A stretch of DNA of 64,000 nt from Hyaloperonospora brassicae. Its lineage: Eukaryota; Oomycota; Peronosporomycetes; Peronosporales; Peronosporaceae. Below the pieces are notes generated by a model, which worked only from the letters and a program-made list of their open reading frames with translations, made no database searches and was not told the DNA's origin. The stretch covers positions 124,001 to 188,000 of the forward strand of contig CANTFL010000089.1 in NCBI GenBank assembly GCA_947650285.1, in the 5' to 3' direction. Position numbers and translations under genes: made by a program. Below, piece by piece: positions 33,167-44,941 of the stretch (position 1 is its first letter; the number at the start of each line of letters is the position of its first letter).

Positions 33167-36100
33167 GTAGCCTTTCTGGTGCCCTAGTATTGTAAGTGAA
33201 CCCACATTCGTTGCTGCCACAGTTAGGTCACGTGAGCACGTAAGTTACGTGAGCCAAGTACAAGATATAATAAATCATCCATAAGCTCGTCCCAGTCACC
33301 ATGAGTCGCCAAACGCGCCACAAGTAGTAGCATCGGCATAATGCGGCACATGTGCCGTTTTAAACAAGATGAGCCTTTGCTTGAGCTGGCGGCTTCATGT
33401 GTTCAAGAACTTGGAGACCGGCAGGTACTATAGGCGATATATACTCGATGAGTAAGCATGCGTCGATGCAGAACAACATAAAACAGACCCTTGCGGAAAG
33501 TCGAAGCATGCGATAACGTTTGGAATCTTCGTACAGCCAGGATGATTTTCGATGATGCAGCACAAGATGGGTAGCATACATTATAGTAGAGACTGTAAAG
33601 GAGGTACGGAAGATATGCCGTTTTGGCTTTCTTGGAGCTGGATGTAATAATTGTGGCGTGTGCGTGCAACGAGCATTTGTAGTTTTGCGGGCGAGCAAAA
33701 CTTTGGTAGTACACATGAGATCACGAAACCACGCGCCAAATCCTGGTACGTCGTTGCTTCATGTTGACCTGACAGCTCTTGACGATGCCTCACGTTTGCA
33801 GCTTCATCCGTCACTGCCTACATCGTTGTCTGGACTAAATGGTACATTGAATTCAGAGGTCAAATCACTTGCACGCGTGCCAGTTTCGTCTTCGCAATGT
33901 TTAGCCCTGATCTCGGTGTTATCAAGATCGATCACCTACGTACTGGACGCGAGCAAAATACCCTACCGCTTGCTTGTTTAATCACTATACTGTCTCATAA
34001 TGGCCTATGACGGTCCCTGCGGAGTATCCATTTGCTCAACTTATAAGGAAGCAGCTGAGCGTGTTGTGGAGTTGCTAACGACATATTCAGCAATCGACTC
34101 CCGCGCGCTACAAATAAACGTGTAGAGAGCTCTTTAGGATCACAACTTTGACGGGATAGTATCCACAGATATTATGCGGTGTGCCCATCCTAGCGAAGGC
34201 AACGTACTCTATGTTCGGTACCGCTGATACGACGAGGTGTAGTAGATCACTTGCTGCGATCTTGATTACAGAAAAGTAGCTGAATGAAGGTAGTCCGGTA
34301 TATTGCTACACTACCACTCACAGCCGGATACGCGGTTCAAACTAACAAAAAGAGTATCATCCATGAGCAGAGTGCCTTGTGTCCTGAGTCATCTTGTTGT
34401 GATGAGCTGAACGTTATGTCGTCAGCTGAGCATGCCTTGTTTGTTGAGGTGCTAGGTAATTTATGTAGGAGACTTGGTTGTTATGATGCAGAACGCAAAG
34501 TGGTTTGTGCAAGTTTCCACATAATGGTTAACACTCTCGTCTGCTTCCCTGTGTTTAATCAATCAATCGTCTCTTCGCTCGTTCCGAACCTTGTGACAGC
34601 CATTCCTGCTTAATCAATCGCTATGATGAAGTAGCTTATCGTCATTCTGTCGTTAAACCAGGCGTCTTGGCAACAACAATTTGTTCGATAACGATTCCAC
34701 CGGACATCACCCCGACAAGCCACTGGTCACCCGGCTTTTTTCGCAGAAACTTCGTTATCACTGAGAGCGAATTACCTTCATAGTCAGCCATTTTGTAGCA
34801 GGGGCGGTTGAGGTAAACCTAGAAACTTAGGTTGGTGGTGTTTTCCAGCTGTAAATCTGGTACATATCGTAATTTCTAGGAAATAGGATAACTCATTTTT
34901 TTGCATAATTTAGTGATAGACGAATATAACTGCATTTACAGCATGCTTTATATCGGTATTCTATTACTGTCGTAATCTAAACGTTGGTAAATGTGCGAAG
35001 TGTAGTCGCGCATCACGCCATGCTCGATCACAGTCTTCGTCTGCTGTCTATCTCTGTCACGGTAACTTCCCCAGCGATGGCTGCACGATCGATGACGACC
35101 AGACGCTTAAAGGCGTACAGGATGCGATGGCATTGCGCTGCCACGGAGCCATAACGCTATGCGCTGAAGAAATAAGCTTAGCATACAGAGGCAATGGTCT
35201 TATTGCAGCACACTGTTGCTGGGTCCCGTCACTTGATATCTGTGAGAAATGATCGTGGAGTCAGAGGTCCACCTACCCGTGTAACGTTAACCCATCTGGA
35301 TGTTCCGAGCATTGCATCTACGGATGCGGTGAGCATGGCGATGGGGTTACTCGAGATTTGTCATTGTTGTCCTCGCCATGCGTTTTCGTCGAAGCAAGCG
35401 CTTCATGCATTAGTCCGATTGAAGCCAACGTAAGATGGCTGAGACGACAGCAGGCTGGCCTATATCCTGTCCTTCTTTCAAGAACAGATCCATTGTCCCA
35501 CGTAAGAGAGCGTCGATGTAAATAAGTAAGACTGTTTATTTCGGCACGCCACTGCATAACCCCGTTACTATAACGTCGTGCTTTGGAGCGTTTCGATCAG
35601 CTTCGTCTGGCTCCTCGCTGTCTTTCAACCCTTGGCCGATTCTATAGTGGCAATCCGAGCGATACCAATCTACACCACCCTTTCTCTCCTACTTCATTAG
35701 TTGACCGGCATTCATGCTGCTCGTGCGTTCACCACCAGTTGCTTCATGCAACGTGCAGCGTGACATGGACGTCTGCTTTGTAGTCACGCCCGGCGTAGAG
35801 CCTCGGATAGATCCATGTAAAAGTAGACGGTCGTCAAGTGATGTCGGTATTTCAAATGCACGCAAGCGCATTGTGCAGACTTACTTGGCTTTCAGCTTAC
35901 CGCTAAGCTGCTTTGCGTCACACTCCTGGCAGTGGCTTCGCCGGTACAGCCGTGTTGCTCATCAATAGTTGGCCGCTTACAGGCGACGTGGGAAATGACG
36001 TGTGCACGGGTGCTCGATACTTAAGCGTAGGTTCTTAACGATCATAATGAATGATTCCGGTCAGCCATAACATGGCTTGATACATCCGACGCGTCTTAAG

Positions 36101-39100
36101 ATCCTATGACGATGGTGGCACGCCACAGGTGACACAGTTGGATACATTGAGTCGGCTTGGTTATGGCCGTTTGCGTTCTGTATCGTAGTCGGATAGGTGT
36201 TCTGCTGTCTTTTCGGCTGTGCATCTTCTAAAGCAACAATGGCTTTGTCTGTATGCGTGTTGCGGTCGCCCCGGAGACTGTTGATGAAGCTCCAACAACA
36301 ATGCGTGCGGACGTGGGGGAACGTCTGAGGATGGCAATAGAACGATGGTCATCGTCTTCTCTGATGCGCCCCGTCAGCTTGATGAAGCGACGCAACACTA
36401 GAGTATTCACGTGCCATGTATGTGTCAGGCGTGTTATTCAAACGTTGTATTCTCCTACTTCGTGGCCGATAGCGCTCGGCAGCAACGATGACACCAATAA
36501 ATAGTCGAGCGAGACTCGTATTAGACGCGACCTGAGGACTCCATAGACGGGTTCTTGCACCAATCGACGCCCAGGAACTCGAACACGTCGAAGTTAGGGT
36601 CGTTCACGTCTACGCCCGTCATGCGGTCGTAGACCTTGCGGTACTTGAGCGCTTTCTTCGCTATGAGAGCGCTGGTACTCGAGCTTGTGGGCGACGATGC
36701 GTCGGCCATGAGACACTTGGCTCGCGCCTCTGAGCGCTGACGGTAAGCCTCGTCCCGGTAGCAGAGTCGAACACGGTGCGCAGCCGCTTTGGGAGCAGCC
36801 AACCCCTGGTAGCGGCGTTCGTGATTGGCAGTAGGGCTCCACACTTTCGTCGCGTTCGTGGCGGTCGAAGAACTGGCCGAAATCTGCATGATCGGAACCA
36901 TTGGAAGAAGCGATGATCGATCCAAGTGAGTCGCGTGTGGCAAGTTCGGAAGTGATCAGACCTCGATGTTCGGAGACAGCATGGAGTGGGCGAACCAAGG
37001 GGATGGGCTGTCGCGTAACGGTGGGATTTCGAAACCTTACTGTAACAGCTTCAGGGAGTGCAGAGACGCTCGTATCAGCCTACGAGCCGCGGTCTCGTGG
37101 CCGTCCGCGATGGGTGCCTCGGATTTGAGCTGACAACACAGGAGCAGCTTCTCAGGGGCGAAAAAGACGGTACCGATGCCTTGACAATTCACCGTGACCT
37201 GACTCGACTCGACGGTCATCCGTCATACAAGGACTCGGATGGCAACGGAAATTGCAGGGTGGCTCACGTTTAAGATTCTGTAAGTTTTGTGCTGACAACG
37301 CAGCCGGCCGTGCTCGGCCAACGCAAGGCTATCGTATCTTTACAACTCAGGTTGAATGAATGCATGACTGATTGTAAAATACTGGCAAAGGAGGGTGCGG
37401 AATGACAGCCAGGTCTGTCTTTTTAGCAATCTCGCGGCAGTGGCCAGCTTCACGTTGATGATCGACACCAATGACGATCAGCTAGACTAGCGTCGCTCAC
37501 ATCGCGCCCAGTTTTGCAACGATTCTATTGTAAAGAACACAGTGCCTCATCGCGCCCGCCAAGTTAGTAAGCGGCGTAGATTGCGAAACATTTGGCGTTG
37601 GCGATCACAGGCCGTCGTGCGTGAGCGTTTGCCGCACACAACTGTGCTCTAGTGCCCTTCTCAGTCAGGCAGTCAGTTACCAGTTCGTCGGGCTGGTGCG
37701 GTCTGGGCTCGTCGAGTATGAGGTTACACTTTCAATTGCTACTGCCTGTCGCACTGCGCTCCTCTCAATCGCCGCCGGACTGTGATCAGCAGCGCAAAGT
37801 GTGCGTGAGATTCGCGTTCTAGCGGATACCCTTCACCACCTTCCCACGCTGTAATGATTCAATGATTCCGTGAGACTGCTAGGCGGAAGTTCCACTTCAA
37901 CATTCCTCGACGCTTCCGCGAAGGTTCCTCCGACCTCGGAACACCATCGAACATACCTTTTTGTTCCGGAGGCCGCCGACCTTTGGGTACCTGCTACGTC
38001 TCGGACTTGAGTCCATTGGTGTGTACTACTTTGTTCTGTGGATATTCTTCCGCAAGAACAAGACACACCGCGACGTCAGAGGTTTGCATTGGCTTCTGAT
38101 TTAAATCCTTCACAGTCGGATCGGTAACCAAGTCTTTGTTGTCTACTTGTCTTTATGGCGCTTGTTTTTGTGCGAGTTTTAGATCTCTCGTCGGGGACGT
38201 TCCGACCTGCCTGAACGGTTTGGCGACATTCCCGCTGGCGGAAATGGCTGCACAACGTGGCGCGCATCGCTCTGTCAGGTTTGAAAGCAACTATACAGGA
38301 GGTAGAGCGAAATCATGGTGTCGATTCTTCATGAGCGCTCGCCTAGACTCCAGGCTGCTCAATGCGTTCAGTCGGTGTACAACGTTTTGCCTATGTGCAC
38401 TGGAGTCTCGCTGACTCCCTCTGCTCTGCACTGCTCTTCCGATCCAGCTTGCGCAATGTCTGCTTCTCTGAACGATATTTCTTCTTAGCGCGGTTTGTTC
38501 ACAAATTCGCCGTCCGCCAAGTCTTGTGCTATTGCATTGCCGTCGCTGCTGACATCTTCTTGCTATGCCGAACGACGACACCGCGATATTCATGCGAGCA
38601 TGTGGCGCCTAGTGGGCTACAAATAAATTTCTTTCGTCGTACTGAAGCAGGTGGTTGGTAATCTAGGGGCCACACGGTGACAACAACACCGCTTGTTTCG
38701 GTTAGCGGATACCGAATCAGGCGATATTGGTTCCAAAGATTGCCCGCTAACTCTTCGATCGACTCGATTGTACAGGCTGCTAACATCAGTGCCGAATGCA
38801 GATCAACGTAGTGTCAACGTCAGCATGCCCTCTTGAGGACGGACGTGGTTGGAATAGGATGATGCATCAGCTGCACATTGCTCATTTTAGTTGTCGCATC
38901 GTCACTTGAACGAAGGAAAGACTTCTACCTGGTACCACATGTGATTGCTAGGGCGCGCTTTGTTTGTGCAACGCAAGCCATCAGAGTCTCGAGGCGACTC
39001 GACACAACAGACTGTGCTGAGTTTGATTGTAGGAACGCCACCACGACGAGCCGATCAAGTACAAGTATTATCAAAGTCATGTCTTCCAGTGTCTGAGCGC

Positions 39101-39624
39101 GGGAAATATGAAGGATCCAATCTGATGTAGCATGTCTGTTTTCGTACAGGCGACGAAGGATGAGCTCATCCTTACAAACGATGAATGGAATAGCTCTTTC
39201 GATATGACAGTGGCATTCTTGCAGCACGACGCCTCCAATTGAGAGACTAACCGGAAGTCAACAAGCGTTGTGTGCCTTCTTCAACAAATGAACATGTCAA
39301 CAAGTAGACGTTGCGAAACCGATATACAGACGCAGTGCGCCAGCGTAGAGCGACAAAAAGCGATTATAGAAAGTATTTGCCACGAAAAAGTGCAGCCAAA
39401 GGGATCGTTGATCCATTCGGGAGCTACATTTCCGCTTACAAAGAGCATGACAAACTCGTAACATGGCTGCAGTAGAGTGACACCAAGCAAATAAATCTGG
39501 CCTCGAATGTCGAGCGCATAAACACACAAGACTGTTGCGACTCGCAAGTGTCCAATGTATGGCACGAAGCCACAAATGCACGCGAGATGACAGTACGGCA
39601 ACCCAAACTCTACTGGACCAAGAA
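33167..39624. other. Unassigned region
   Basis: There is no recognisable gene family or transposon end in these 6.4 kb. GC content rises after about 35 kb and some frames reach 100-145 codons, but they overlap each other in several phases and look like chance. The only stretch with protein-like composition is 36521-36901, listed separately. Confidence 0.5.
36521..36901 (-). CDS. Possible hypothetical protein or 3' gene fragment
   Basis: From an ATG at 36901 this encodes 126 residues. The last 60 (IAKKALKYRKVYDRMTGVDV, then NDPNFDVFEFLGVDWCK) have a charged, non-repetitive composition like a real protein terminus. The N-terminal part is Ser/Ala-rich. No homologue is recognised and no supporting neighbour exists. 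A long overlapping frame at 36594-36998 weakens the case. It may be the surviving end of a dead gene. Confidence 0.25.
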   Translation of the reverse strand: MVPIMQISASSSTATNATKVWSPTANHERRYQGLAAPKAAAHRVRLCYRDEAYRQRSEARAKCLMADASSPTSSSTSALIAKKALKYRKVYDRMTGVDVNDPNFDVFEFLGVDWCKNPSMESSGRV

Positions 39625-40797
39625 TTAACGTGGCACCACACGGAAGCGGAGGTCAATATGGATGCCGTCGTTGTATCGACGCGAATGAGCAATGATCTCT
39701 CGTTCAGTCTGCTTGCGAAGCAGTGGGAGCACAAGTGTAAGAAAACCGTCGCGTACTTCGAGTGGAAGCCGTGGTAGCTCTACAGCCATAGGAAAATCGT
39801 CCGGCAGCGGACCCTTTGTGACGACCACCTGTATAAGCCAGCGGCGCAAGTATCGTATCTTCTTGATGTTTTGTGTCCAAGCTTGAAGAATGTAGGACAC
39901 CTCCGGCGACTGCATTTCAAAGTGTGGCGTCGGGTGGCGCACCAGCTCTTCCTGCCACTTTGAGTTCACTGCATCAGCATCAGCTAGAGCTCGTGCTCGC
40001 CCGAGACTGTCGCCCTTGTGCAAACCGATCGCCTTTGCTTTGTTGTCTTGATTGCGTTCTTCTTCAAATATACGTACATCATCACTCGTCACGCCCTGCT
40101 GCATCATTGTAACCGGTTCATCTAGCTCCAGCAACTCCATGTGTCTCTGTTGCAGCTCCTCATACTGTTTCAATACATGAGCTACCTGCTTCCGCAGCAT
40201 CTCGAGCTCACTTTTCTGGTCTCGAATCACCGCCATGCTTTGTTTCTGGTCACGTGCGTACTTCTCATTCTGCTCTGCCAGCCTCGTCTCTAGTTCCAAC
40301 ACCACATCTCGTTTCTGTATACGATCACCATCCACATACGCCTCTTTCTTCCCCCCATCAGCAGCTGCAACACTGAGTCGCTCCATACTTCGCAGTGCAG
40401 CAAGTTTCTCGGCCTTGAGGTGGCAAATAATCTCTTCCGCGTCCAAAAGCTGTCGCTCCAGCAGCGCAACTCGATCGTTCGTGCTCTTCAGCTCAATTCC
40501 TGCTGCCAGTTTTGCCATGGAGTCAGTCGCCAAGTCCAAACGCGCCTGTCGCCGTGCAAGAGCGCGGTCAAACCCACCATCTACGTCACCGTCTTCTTCC
40601 TCCTCTTCCTCTCCCTTTTCCACTTCTTCTTCGTCTGGCGCTCGTAGCTTCGCATATTCGTTGCCGAGAAAAGAATACGGCGCACTGGCGTCCGACATCT
40701 GCAATTGCTGCAGCACTGTACGCAGATGCGTGTCGTCCTTGCGCGTGTGCTGCAAGTCGTGCTGCGCGAGGGGCCCAGTCCACCGGACTTCGGCCAT
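39625..40797 (-). CDS. Conserved-looking coiled-coil protein (390 aa)
   Basis: The frame runs from ATG at 40797 without interruption. Residues 55-75 are strongly acidic (a Glu run followed by DGDVDGG). Residues about 75-230 form a long coiled coil rich in L, E, K and Q (LERQLLDAEEIICHLKAEK, LETRLAEQNEKYARD). The C-terminal 110 residues look globular, with aromatic and basic residues (SYILQAWTQNIKKIRYLRRW, LPLEVRDGFLTLVLPLLRKQ). No signal peptide or membrane segment is visible. It is divergent from coproporphyrinogen oxidase, with 378 bp between the start codons. I do not recognise the family; a cytoskeletal or scaffold role is only a guess. The codon use and the lack of stops support a real gene. 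Confidence 0.8.
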   Translation of the reverse strand: MAEVRWTGPLAQHDLQHTRKDDTHLRTVLQQLQMSDASAPYSFLGNEYAKLRAPDEEEVEKGEEEEEEDGDVDGGFDRALARRQARLDLATDSMAKLAAGIELKSTNDRVALLERQLLDAEEIICHLKAEKLAALRSMERLSVAAADGGKKEAYVDGDRIQKRDVVLELETRLAEQNEKYARDQKQSMAVIRDQKSELEMLRKQVAHVLKQYEELQQRHMELLELDEPVTMMQQGVTSDDVRIFEEERNQDNKAKAIGLHKGDSLGRARALADADAVNSKWQEELVRHPTPHFEMQSPEVSYILQAWTQNIKKIRYLRRWLIQVVVTKGPLPDDFPMAVELPRLPLEVRDGFLTLVLPLLRKQTEREIIAHSRRYNDGIHIDLRFRVVPR

Positions 40798-41175
40798 CGT
40801 CGACGATTGTTTTGCTGACCATGTGGTGGTGTACTAGCATCTGATTCGCTGAAAAGGTGGACTTCTAAAAAGAATTCTCGATGACAGGCTACCTTTGCAC
40901 TGTATTCAAAGAGCAAACCTCCGTGTTTTGCACCTCGTTTCCCACCGCATACTCTATTATGCAAGACACTCTAACGCCAACCGAGAAAAAAGTGTCGTCT
41001 CTTGGTTTTGTCGGTCAACCCTCCAGTCTGCTTTTTAGCACCGATAAAGCGACCACACCAAACGTGTCTGCGATCTTGTGCGTTTCTATTTCTAACGCAG
41101 TGCTCCAAGCAGCTTCCGCCAGCGAGTATCACTACTCGATCGCTCTTCCCGCCCGCGTGCTCGTCGTCCCTTCAC
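40798..41175. promoter_or_regulatory. Shared divergent promoter region
   Basis: These 378 bp separate the start codons of the coiled-coil gene and coproporphyrinogen oxidase, so both promoters must lie here. The part before 41176 is C/T-rich on the plus strand and contains ATCACTACTC near 41128, loosely like the oomycete initiator (TCAYTYY). No TATA box is obvious. Site assignment is tentative. Confidence 0.4.
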
Positions 41176-42366
41176 ATGAGTCGTGTCCGCACGTTTCTGC
41201 GGCCGTGGATGGCTACGGCTGTGGCTCCCGCTGCATGCGTGGCTTGGACGTACGACCCGAGTCGCAGCGAGGGGTCTGTCCCCACGTCTGCGTTCCTCTA
41301 CCAGCCTCTGTCTGAAGATAAGACGCCCCGGAACAGCATCGAGTTTGACGCCCACGCCCCCTTGCGAACGCGCATGGAGGCGCTGATTCTCCGCGTTCAG
41401 GACGACATTTGTGCCGGCATTGAGGCCGTGGACGGAAAGCAGTTTGTCCAGGACGAGTGGGAGCGAGAAGGACACGGCGGCGGTGGCCGTAGCCGCATCT
41501 TACAGGACGGCAACGTCTTTGAGAAGGCGGGCGTGGGCGTTTCCATCATCCACGGCAAACTGCCGCCTGCTGCGGTGCAGCAGATGAGAGGGAGGGGCAA
41601 AGGCTTGAAAGAAGAACAGGAGCTGCCGTTCTACGCCTGTGGCGTGAGTCTGGTCATGCATCCGCACAATCCCATGGCGCCAACGATTCACCTGAACTTT
41701 CGCTACTTTGAGGTCGAAACGGGGTACCTTGACGCGGATGGCAAAGCTCAGAAGATCGGATGGTTTGGTGGCGGTGCTGATCTAACACCGAGTTATCTCT
41801 TTGAAGACGATGCGCGCCATTTTCACGCTGTGTACAAGACGCAGCTGGATAAGCGCGACCCAGAGCTCTACCCGAAGTGGAAACAGGCGTGCGATGAGTA
41901 TTTCTACATCCCTCATCGTCAGGAAGGGCGTGGTGTTGGCGGTTTCTTCTTTGATGACCTATCAGATACGTCTGAGGAGAACTTTCAGATGCTTCGCAAC
42001 TGTGCCAACTCGATGCTCGATTCGTACGTTCCGATTTTGCAGAAGCGGAAAGACATGCCATTCACCAAGCAACAGAAGGAGTGGCAGCAAATGCGTCGTG
42101 GCCGCTACGTTGAGTATAACATCATGTACGACCGAGGTACAAAGTTTGGCTTGCTTACTCCTGGCTCGCGTGTCGAGTCAATCTTGATGTCGCTTCCGTT
42201 AACGGCTCGATGGGAGTATATGCACCGGCCAGCGGCTGGGTCGTGGGAGGAAAAGACATTAAAGGTGCTGCAGAGCCCCGTGGATTGGCTGAATGTGCCT
42301 GACATGGATTTGGCGACAATATCTACTGGTGAGCTGCTAAAGGAGCTTGCAAGACGGAGCGAGTAG
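41176..42366 (+). CDS. CPOX: Coproporphyrinogen III oxidase (oxygen-dependent)
   Basis: It converts coproporphyrinogen III to protoporphyrinogen IX with O2, the sixth step from ALA in heme synthesis. From ATG 41176 the protein has 396 residues. The first about 25 (MSRVRTFLRPWMATAVAPAA) are basic and hydrophobic, like a mitochondrial presequence. Family blocks follow in order: GVGVSIIHGKLPP, CGVSLVMHPHNPMAP, LNFRYFEVE, WFGGGADLTPSYLF, YFYIPHRQEGRGVGG then FFFDDL, RRGRYVEYNIMYDRGT, SILMSLPLTARWEY and SPVDWL at the end. Length and motifs match intact eukaryotic enzymes. The frame is open to 41002, but without an upstream ATG, and that stretch does not look coding. No intron is seen. This is the clearest housekeeping gene of the window. 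Confidence 0.97.
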   Translation: MSRVRTFLRPWMATAVAPAACVAWTYDPSRSEGSVPTSAFLYQPLSEDKTPRNSIEFDAHAPLRTRMEALILRVQDDICAGIEAVDGKQFVQDEWEREGHGGGGRSRILQDGNVFEKAGVGVSIIHGKLPPAAVQQMRGRGKGLKEEQELPFYACGVSLVMHPHNPMAPTIHLNFRYFEVETGYLDADGKAQKIGWFGGGADLTPSYLFEDDARHFHAVYKTQLDKRDPELYPKWKQACDEYFYIPHRQEGRGVGGFFFDDLSDTSEENFQMLRNCANSMLDSYVPILQKRKDMPFTKQQKEWQQMRRGRYVEYNIMYDRGTKFGLLTPGSRVESILMSLPLTARWEYMHRPAAGSWEEKTLKVLQSPVDWLNVPDMDLATISTGELLKELARRSE

Positions 42367-43035
42367 TGACATGTGTAGGTGTTAAATCATGCTACCATTG
42401 GAGTGCCAACTCGATGCGTGATTTTCTAATCTGTAGAGGCAGAAGGACGCGCCATCACTAAACCAACAGGAATGGCAGTAAAAGTTGCAAGTGTGCAAAA
42501 CATTTGTTTGAGTCGGCTTTTTCAGCTGCTAAACACACCGTGACGTACGTACCGGCAGACCGCTTGCAGTGACAGATATGCCAAATAATCGAGAAATAGA
42601 TTCGCAAAACCAGAAGTCCCATTATGACACCCTTTCGACCGATGCGTCTTACAAAGAGTTGTCGTCTGACGTTCTTCAGCATTGCTGCGCTGACTAATGT
42701 TCTGTCTTGTTGACGAAAATAGTGCAGGAGTAAGCGAATGAGCTAATTACATGCATAGGGGTGGCGCATTCACAGGAGCTGCTGTGAGTTGATACGTCAA
42801 ATGATACAAAGAACCCGATTGGTATCATACACGACTATCGCTCGTAATGTAAAGTTGCGCCCGATGTCAGATCGTGGTTCACTTCTTGATTTGATCGTGA
42901 TCGGTGATTGACAGCCCAGGCACACCGCACAAACCTATTAAACGGTGACGTTCGCGCGCCAACGCCTTTTTGGACATTTGCTAAGTTAATCTTCCTTACG
43001 TCTGCCTTTTGATGAGGCTCAATTGAGAAAGAAAA
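42367..43035. other. Spacer between CPOX and E3
   Basis: These 669 bp hold the CPOX 3' end and the target site of E3. No gene or RNA was recognised. The last five bases, GAAAA, are the left target duplication of E3. Confidence 0.6.
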
Positions 43036-43521
43036 TGTAGCGGAGCTACACAGCTCCTTAAGTCAGAGGAAGACTTAACGCTCTCACGAGCAACTTTGGT
43101 TCACAGAACCCGACTCAGAGAGTCAATAGCTCAGAGAGCTAACGGTCCCCGTTCCAGAGGGACCAAACGATTCAAACGAATCACAGCACAGAGTGCTCGA
43201 GGACAAGCTACCTTTACAGGCGTTGCTTTTGTCCTCCCGATCAAAGACGCCTCGTAAGGCACGTGTCTCTTATTGATCAAAAGGGGAACTGAATTTTATT
43301 TCTTCTTTAAACCTAAAGAACACCATAGAATAACGTACTTAATCTAGTCACTAAGGTTCAAAGTAAAACCTCTCTAAAGATCTTGTAATCAATTGATGAC
43401 AGACATCAGTCTTCAACAATTGATACACTCACTGTGTTCTAAAATTACTTTATAGGGTACCCCCTCTCTTGTGTGCACCACACCTATCGTCGACTACCAG
43501 TCGACGTAAAACCCCGTTACA
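43036..43521 (-). repeat. E3 3' LTR (486 bp)
   Basis: On the plus strand it starts TGTAGCGGAGCTACA (a palindrome) and ends ACCCCGTTACA. Many short inverted repeats are chained along it: GGTTC/GAACC, GACTC/GAGTC, TAGCTC/GAGCTA, GGTCCC/GGGACC, GATTC/GAATC and GTCGAC/GTCGAC. It is nearly identical to 50145-50630. Confidence 0.95.
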
Positions 43522-43533
43522 CCCTCCCCCACC
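43522..43533 (-). other. E3 polypurine tract
   Basis: The minus strand reads GGTGGGGGAGGG directly before the 3' LTR, the expected plus-strand primer. Confidence 0.85.
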
Positions 43534-43627
43534 AGACTGACGTTACCACAAAACGTCAATCGGTTTCTTTCCTCGAAGAGGTCGGTGTGTGTGCGCTTAA
43601 CCTCACGGTGGCAAAACACGAAACACC

Positions 43628-44941
43628 ATGGCATCGCAACCCAACGAGTCTCGGACTCTTTCCTCCTACCTCGGTCTTAATGAGTATGTGGACTATGGTA
43701 GTGATACCAGTGTCCCTGGAGATGATGGGATATCGTCCCACTCCGCTGTATCTGAGGCTCGACCTCTAACAGCACCGAATCCGTTTGTTAGACGTGGTGT
43801 TACCACAGCGCCAGGGGCGCAGCATCATACAACAGATGTCGATGAGAACATCATCACAAACCCGCTCGACGAGCAACAGGATTTAACCTATCAGCGTGAG
43901 AAGCGTGCTCTACGTCGCACTCATACCCAGACGGTTATTCAAAACCGGAGTGGTTACGTGTTTACAACACCTGACGTGGAGCAACGCCTCCGTCAAACGG
44001 AAGGCCGTAGCCTTTCAACATGGGCCATGGGCCCCGAGGCTACGTCGCCAGAAGATATAGCCGTTCGTCAGGCTCTAAATGAGAGATATCTCAAACCATT
44101 CTTTACCACGCAAGTGAAGTACCGCGCGCATCTTGGGAGCTTGTCTCGTGGTGTCTCGGTTCGACCGATTAAGGGCGTGCCCATCTTGTTGTTCGCTGGC
44201 GAACTGCCCGAGGAGGAGGACAATCAGTTCATCCGTTGGGTGTATCGCAAGCGACACCTTAGCAGTGTGCCAGCGCTGCGGGCCAGCGCCGATGTGGCCG
44301 ACGTTCGGCTGGAACGAAAGCTTTGGTTCTAGTATGCCAAACTTTAGGCCAGGGGCCAGTTGCGTACACGTACGCGTTATGCTCCGGCTACAATGGCAAT
44401 CACGGGTCACGACCCTAAGGTGCGGAGCAACACGCTACCTCCCACCACTATTGGTGAGAAGCGTTCTCGTTCGCAAGGCGACCCTGGTCACGATGTTCAA
44501 AAACATCCACGGCGTAAGGGCAGTCCTGCCAAAGGGGTATCTCATACTCCCACGAGTTCTCCGACTCCGGGTACCCTCGCCACTTCACCAGATACTGGTA
44601 TTGGCCACGACGACGACGTCGCTGAAGGATTTTATCCACATGGAACTGGTGGTTCCCTTGCTCATCGAGCAGCGTCGGTGGCGGTCGGGGTACCGAAGGA
44701 GGAGCATGAGAAGGTGCTCCGTGAGCTGAGTGGTCTCCGAGAGACATTGGGTAAGACCCAGAATAAACTCGGCGCGATGCAAGCCCGTGTTCAGGCGTTG
44801 GAGTTGTCCTTAGCCCGTGTGGATGGTCAGCTTGACCTCCTGGTTGGGATGCAACAGTCGACGTCAAGGCCTTATTTCCAGGCGCAAGCGCCTCCGAGTT
44901 CACATGGGACGGACCCGATACGGCTTTGCAAGCCAACGTAG
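43628..44941 (+). pseudogene. Antisense accessory ORF of E3, two stops
   Basis: An ATG at 43628 in strong context (ACACCATGG), 106 bp inside the LTR, opens 234 codons to TAG at 44330-44332. A second TAG follows at 44345. The same phase is then open to 44941 (about 194 codons). The first part has an acidic N-terminus and a mixed block (RYLKPFFTTQVKYRAHLGSL, VPILLFAGELPEEE). The second has basic, Pro-rich sequence and a C-terminal heptad-like coiled coil (ELSGLRETLGKTQNKLGAMQ). The second part overlaps the chromodomain frame (44448-45023) on the other strand. I see no clear sequence similarity to the E1/E2 antisense proteins, but position, strand, acidic start and terminal coiled coil agree. 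The two stops suggest it is broken unless they are read through. Confidence 0.55.

Noticed and set aside
40235..40844. Plus-strand frames of 75-200 codons opposite the coiled-coil gene
   Set aside because: They are shadows of the minus-strand gene: serine-rich translations of its Glu/Lys-rich codons, without independent support.
41002..41175. Longer N-terminus for coproporphyrinogen oxidase
   Set aside because: The frame is open to 41002 but starts with TTG and contains no ATG before 41176. The stretch does not look like CPOX, and the ATG at 41176 gives a sensible presequence and normal length.
44330..44362. The E3 antisense frame as two separate genes
   Set aside because: Both parts are in one phase, separated only by two TAG codons, and the second part has no ATG at its open start (TTG). 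One interrupted gene is simpler.
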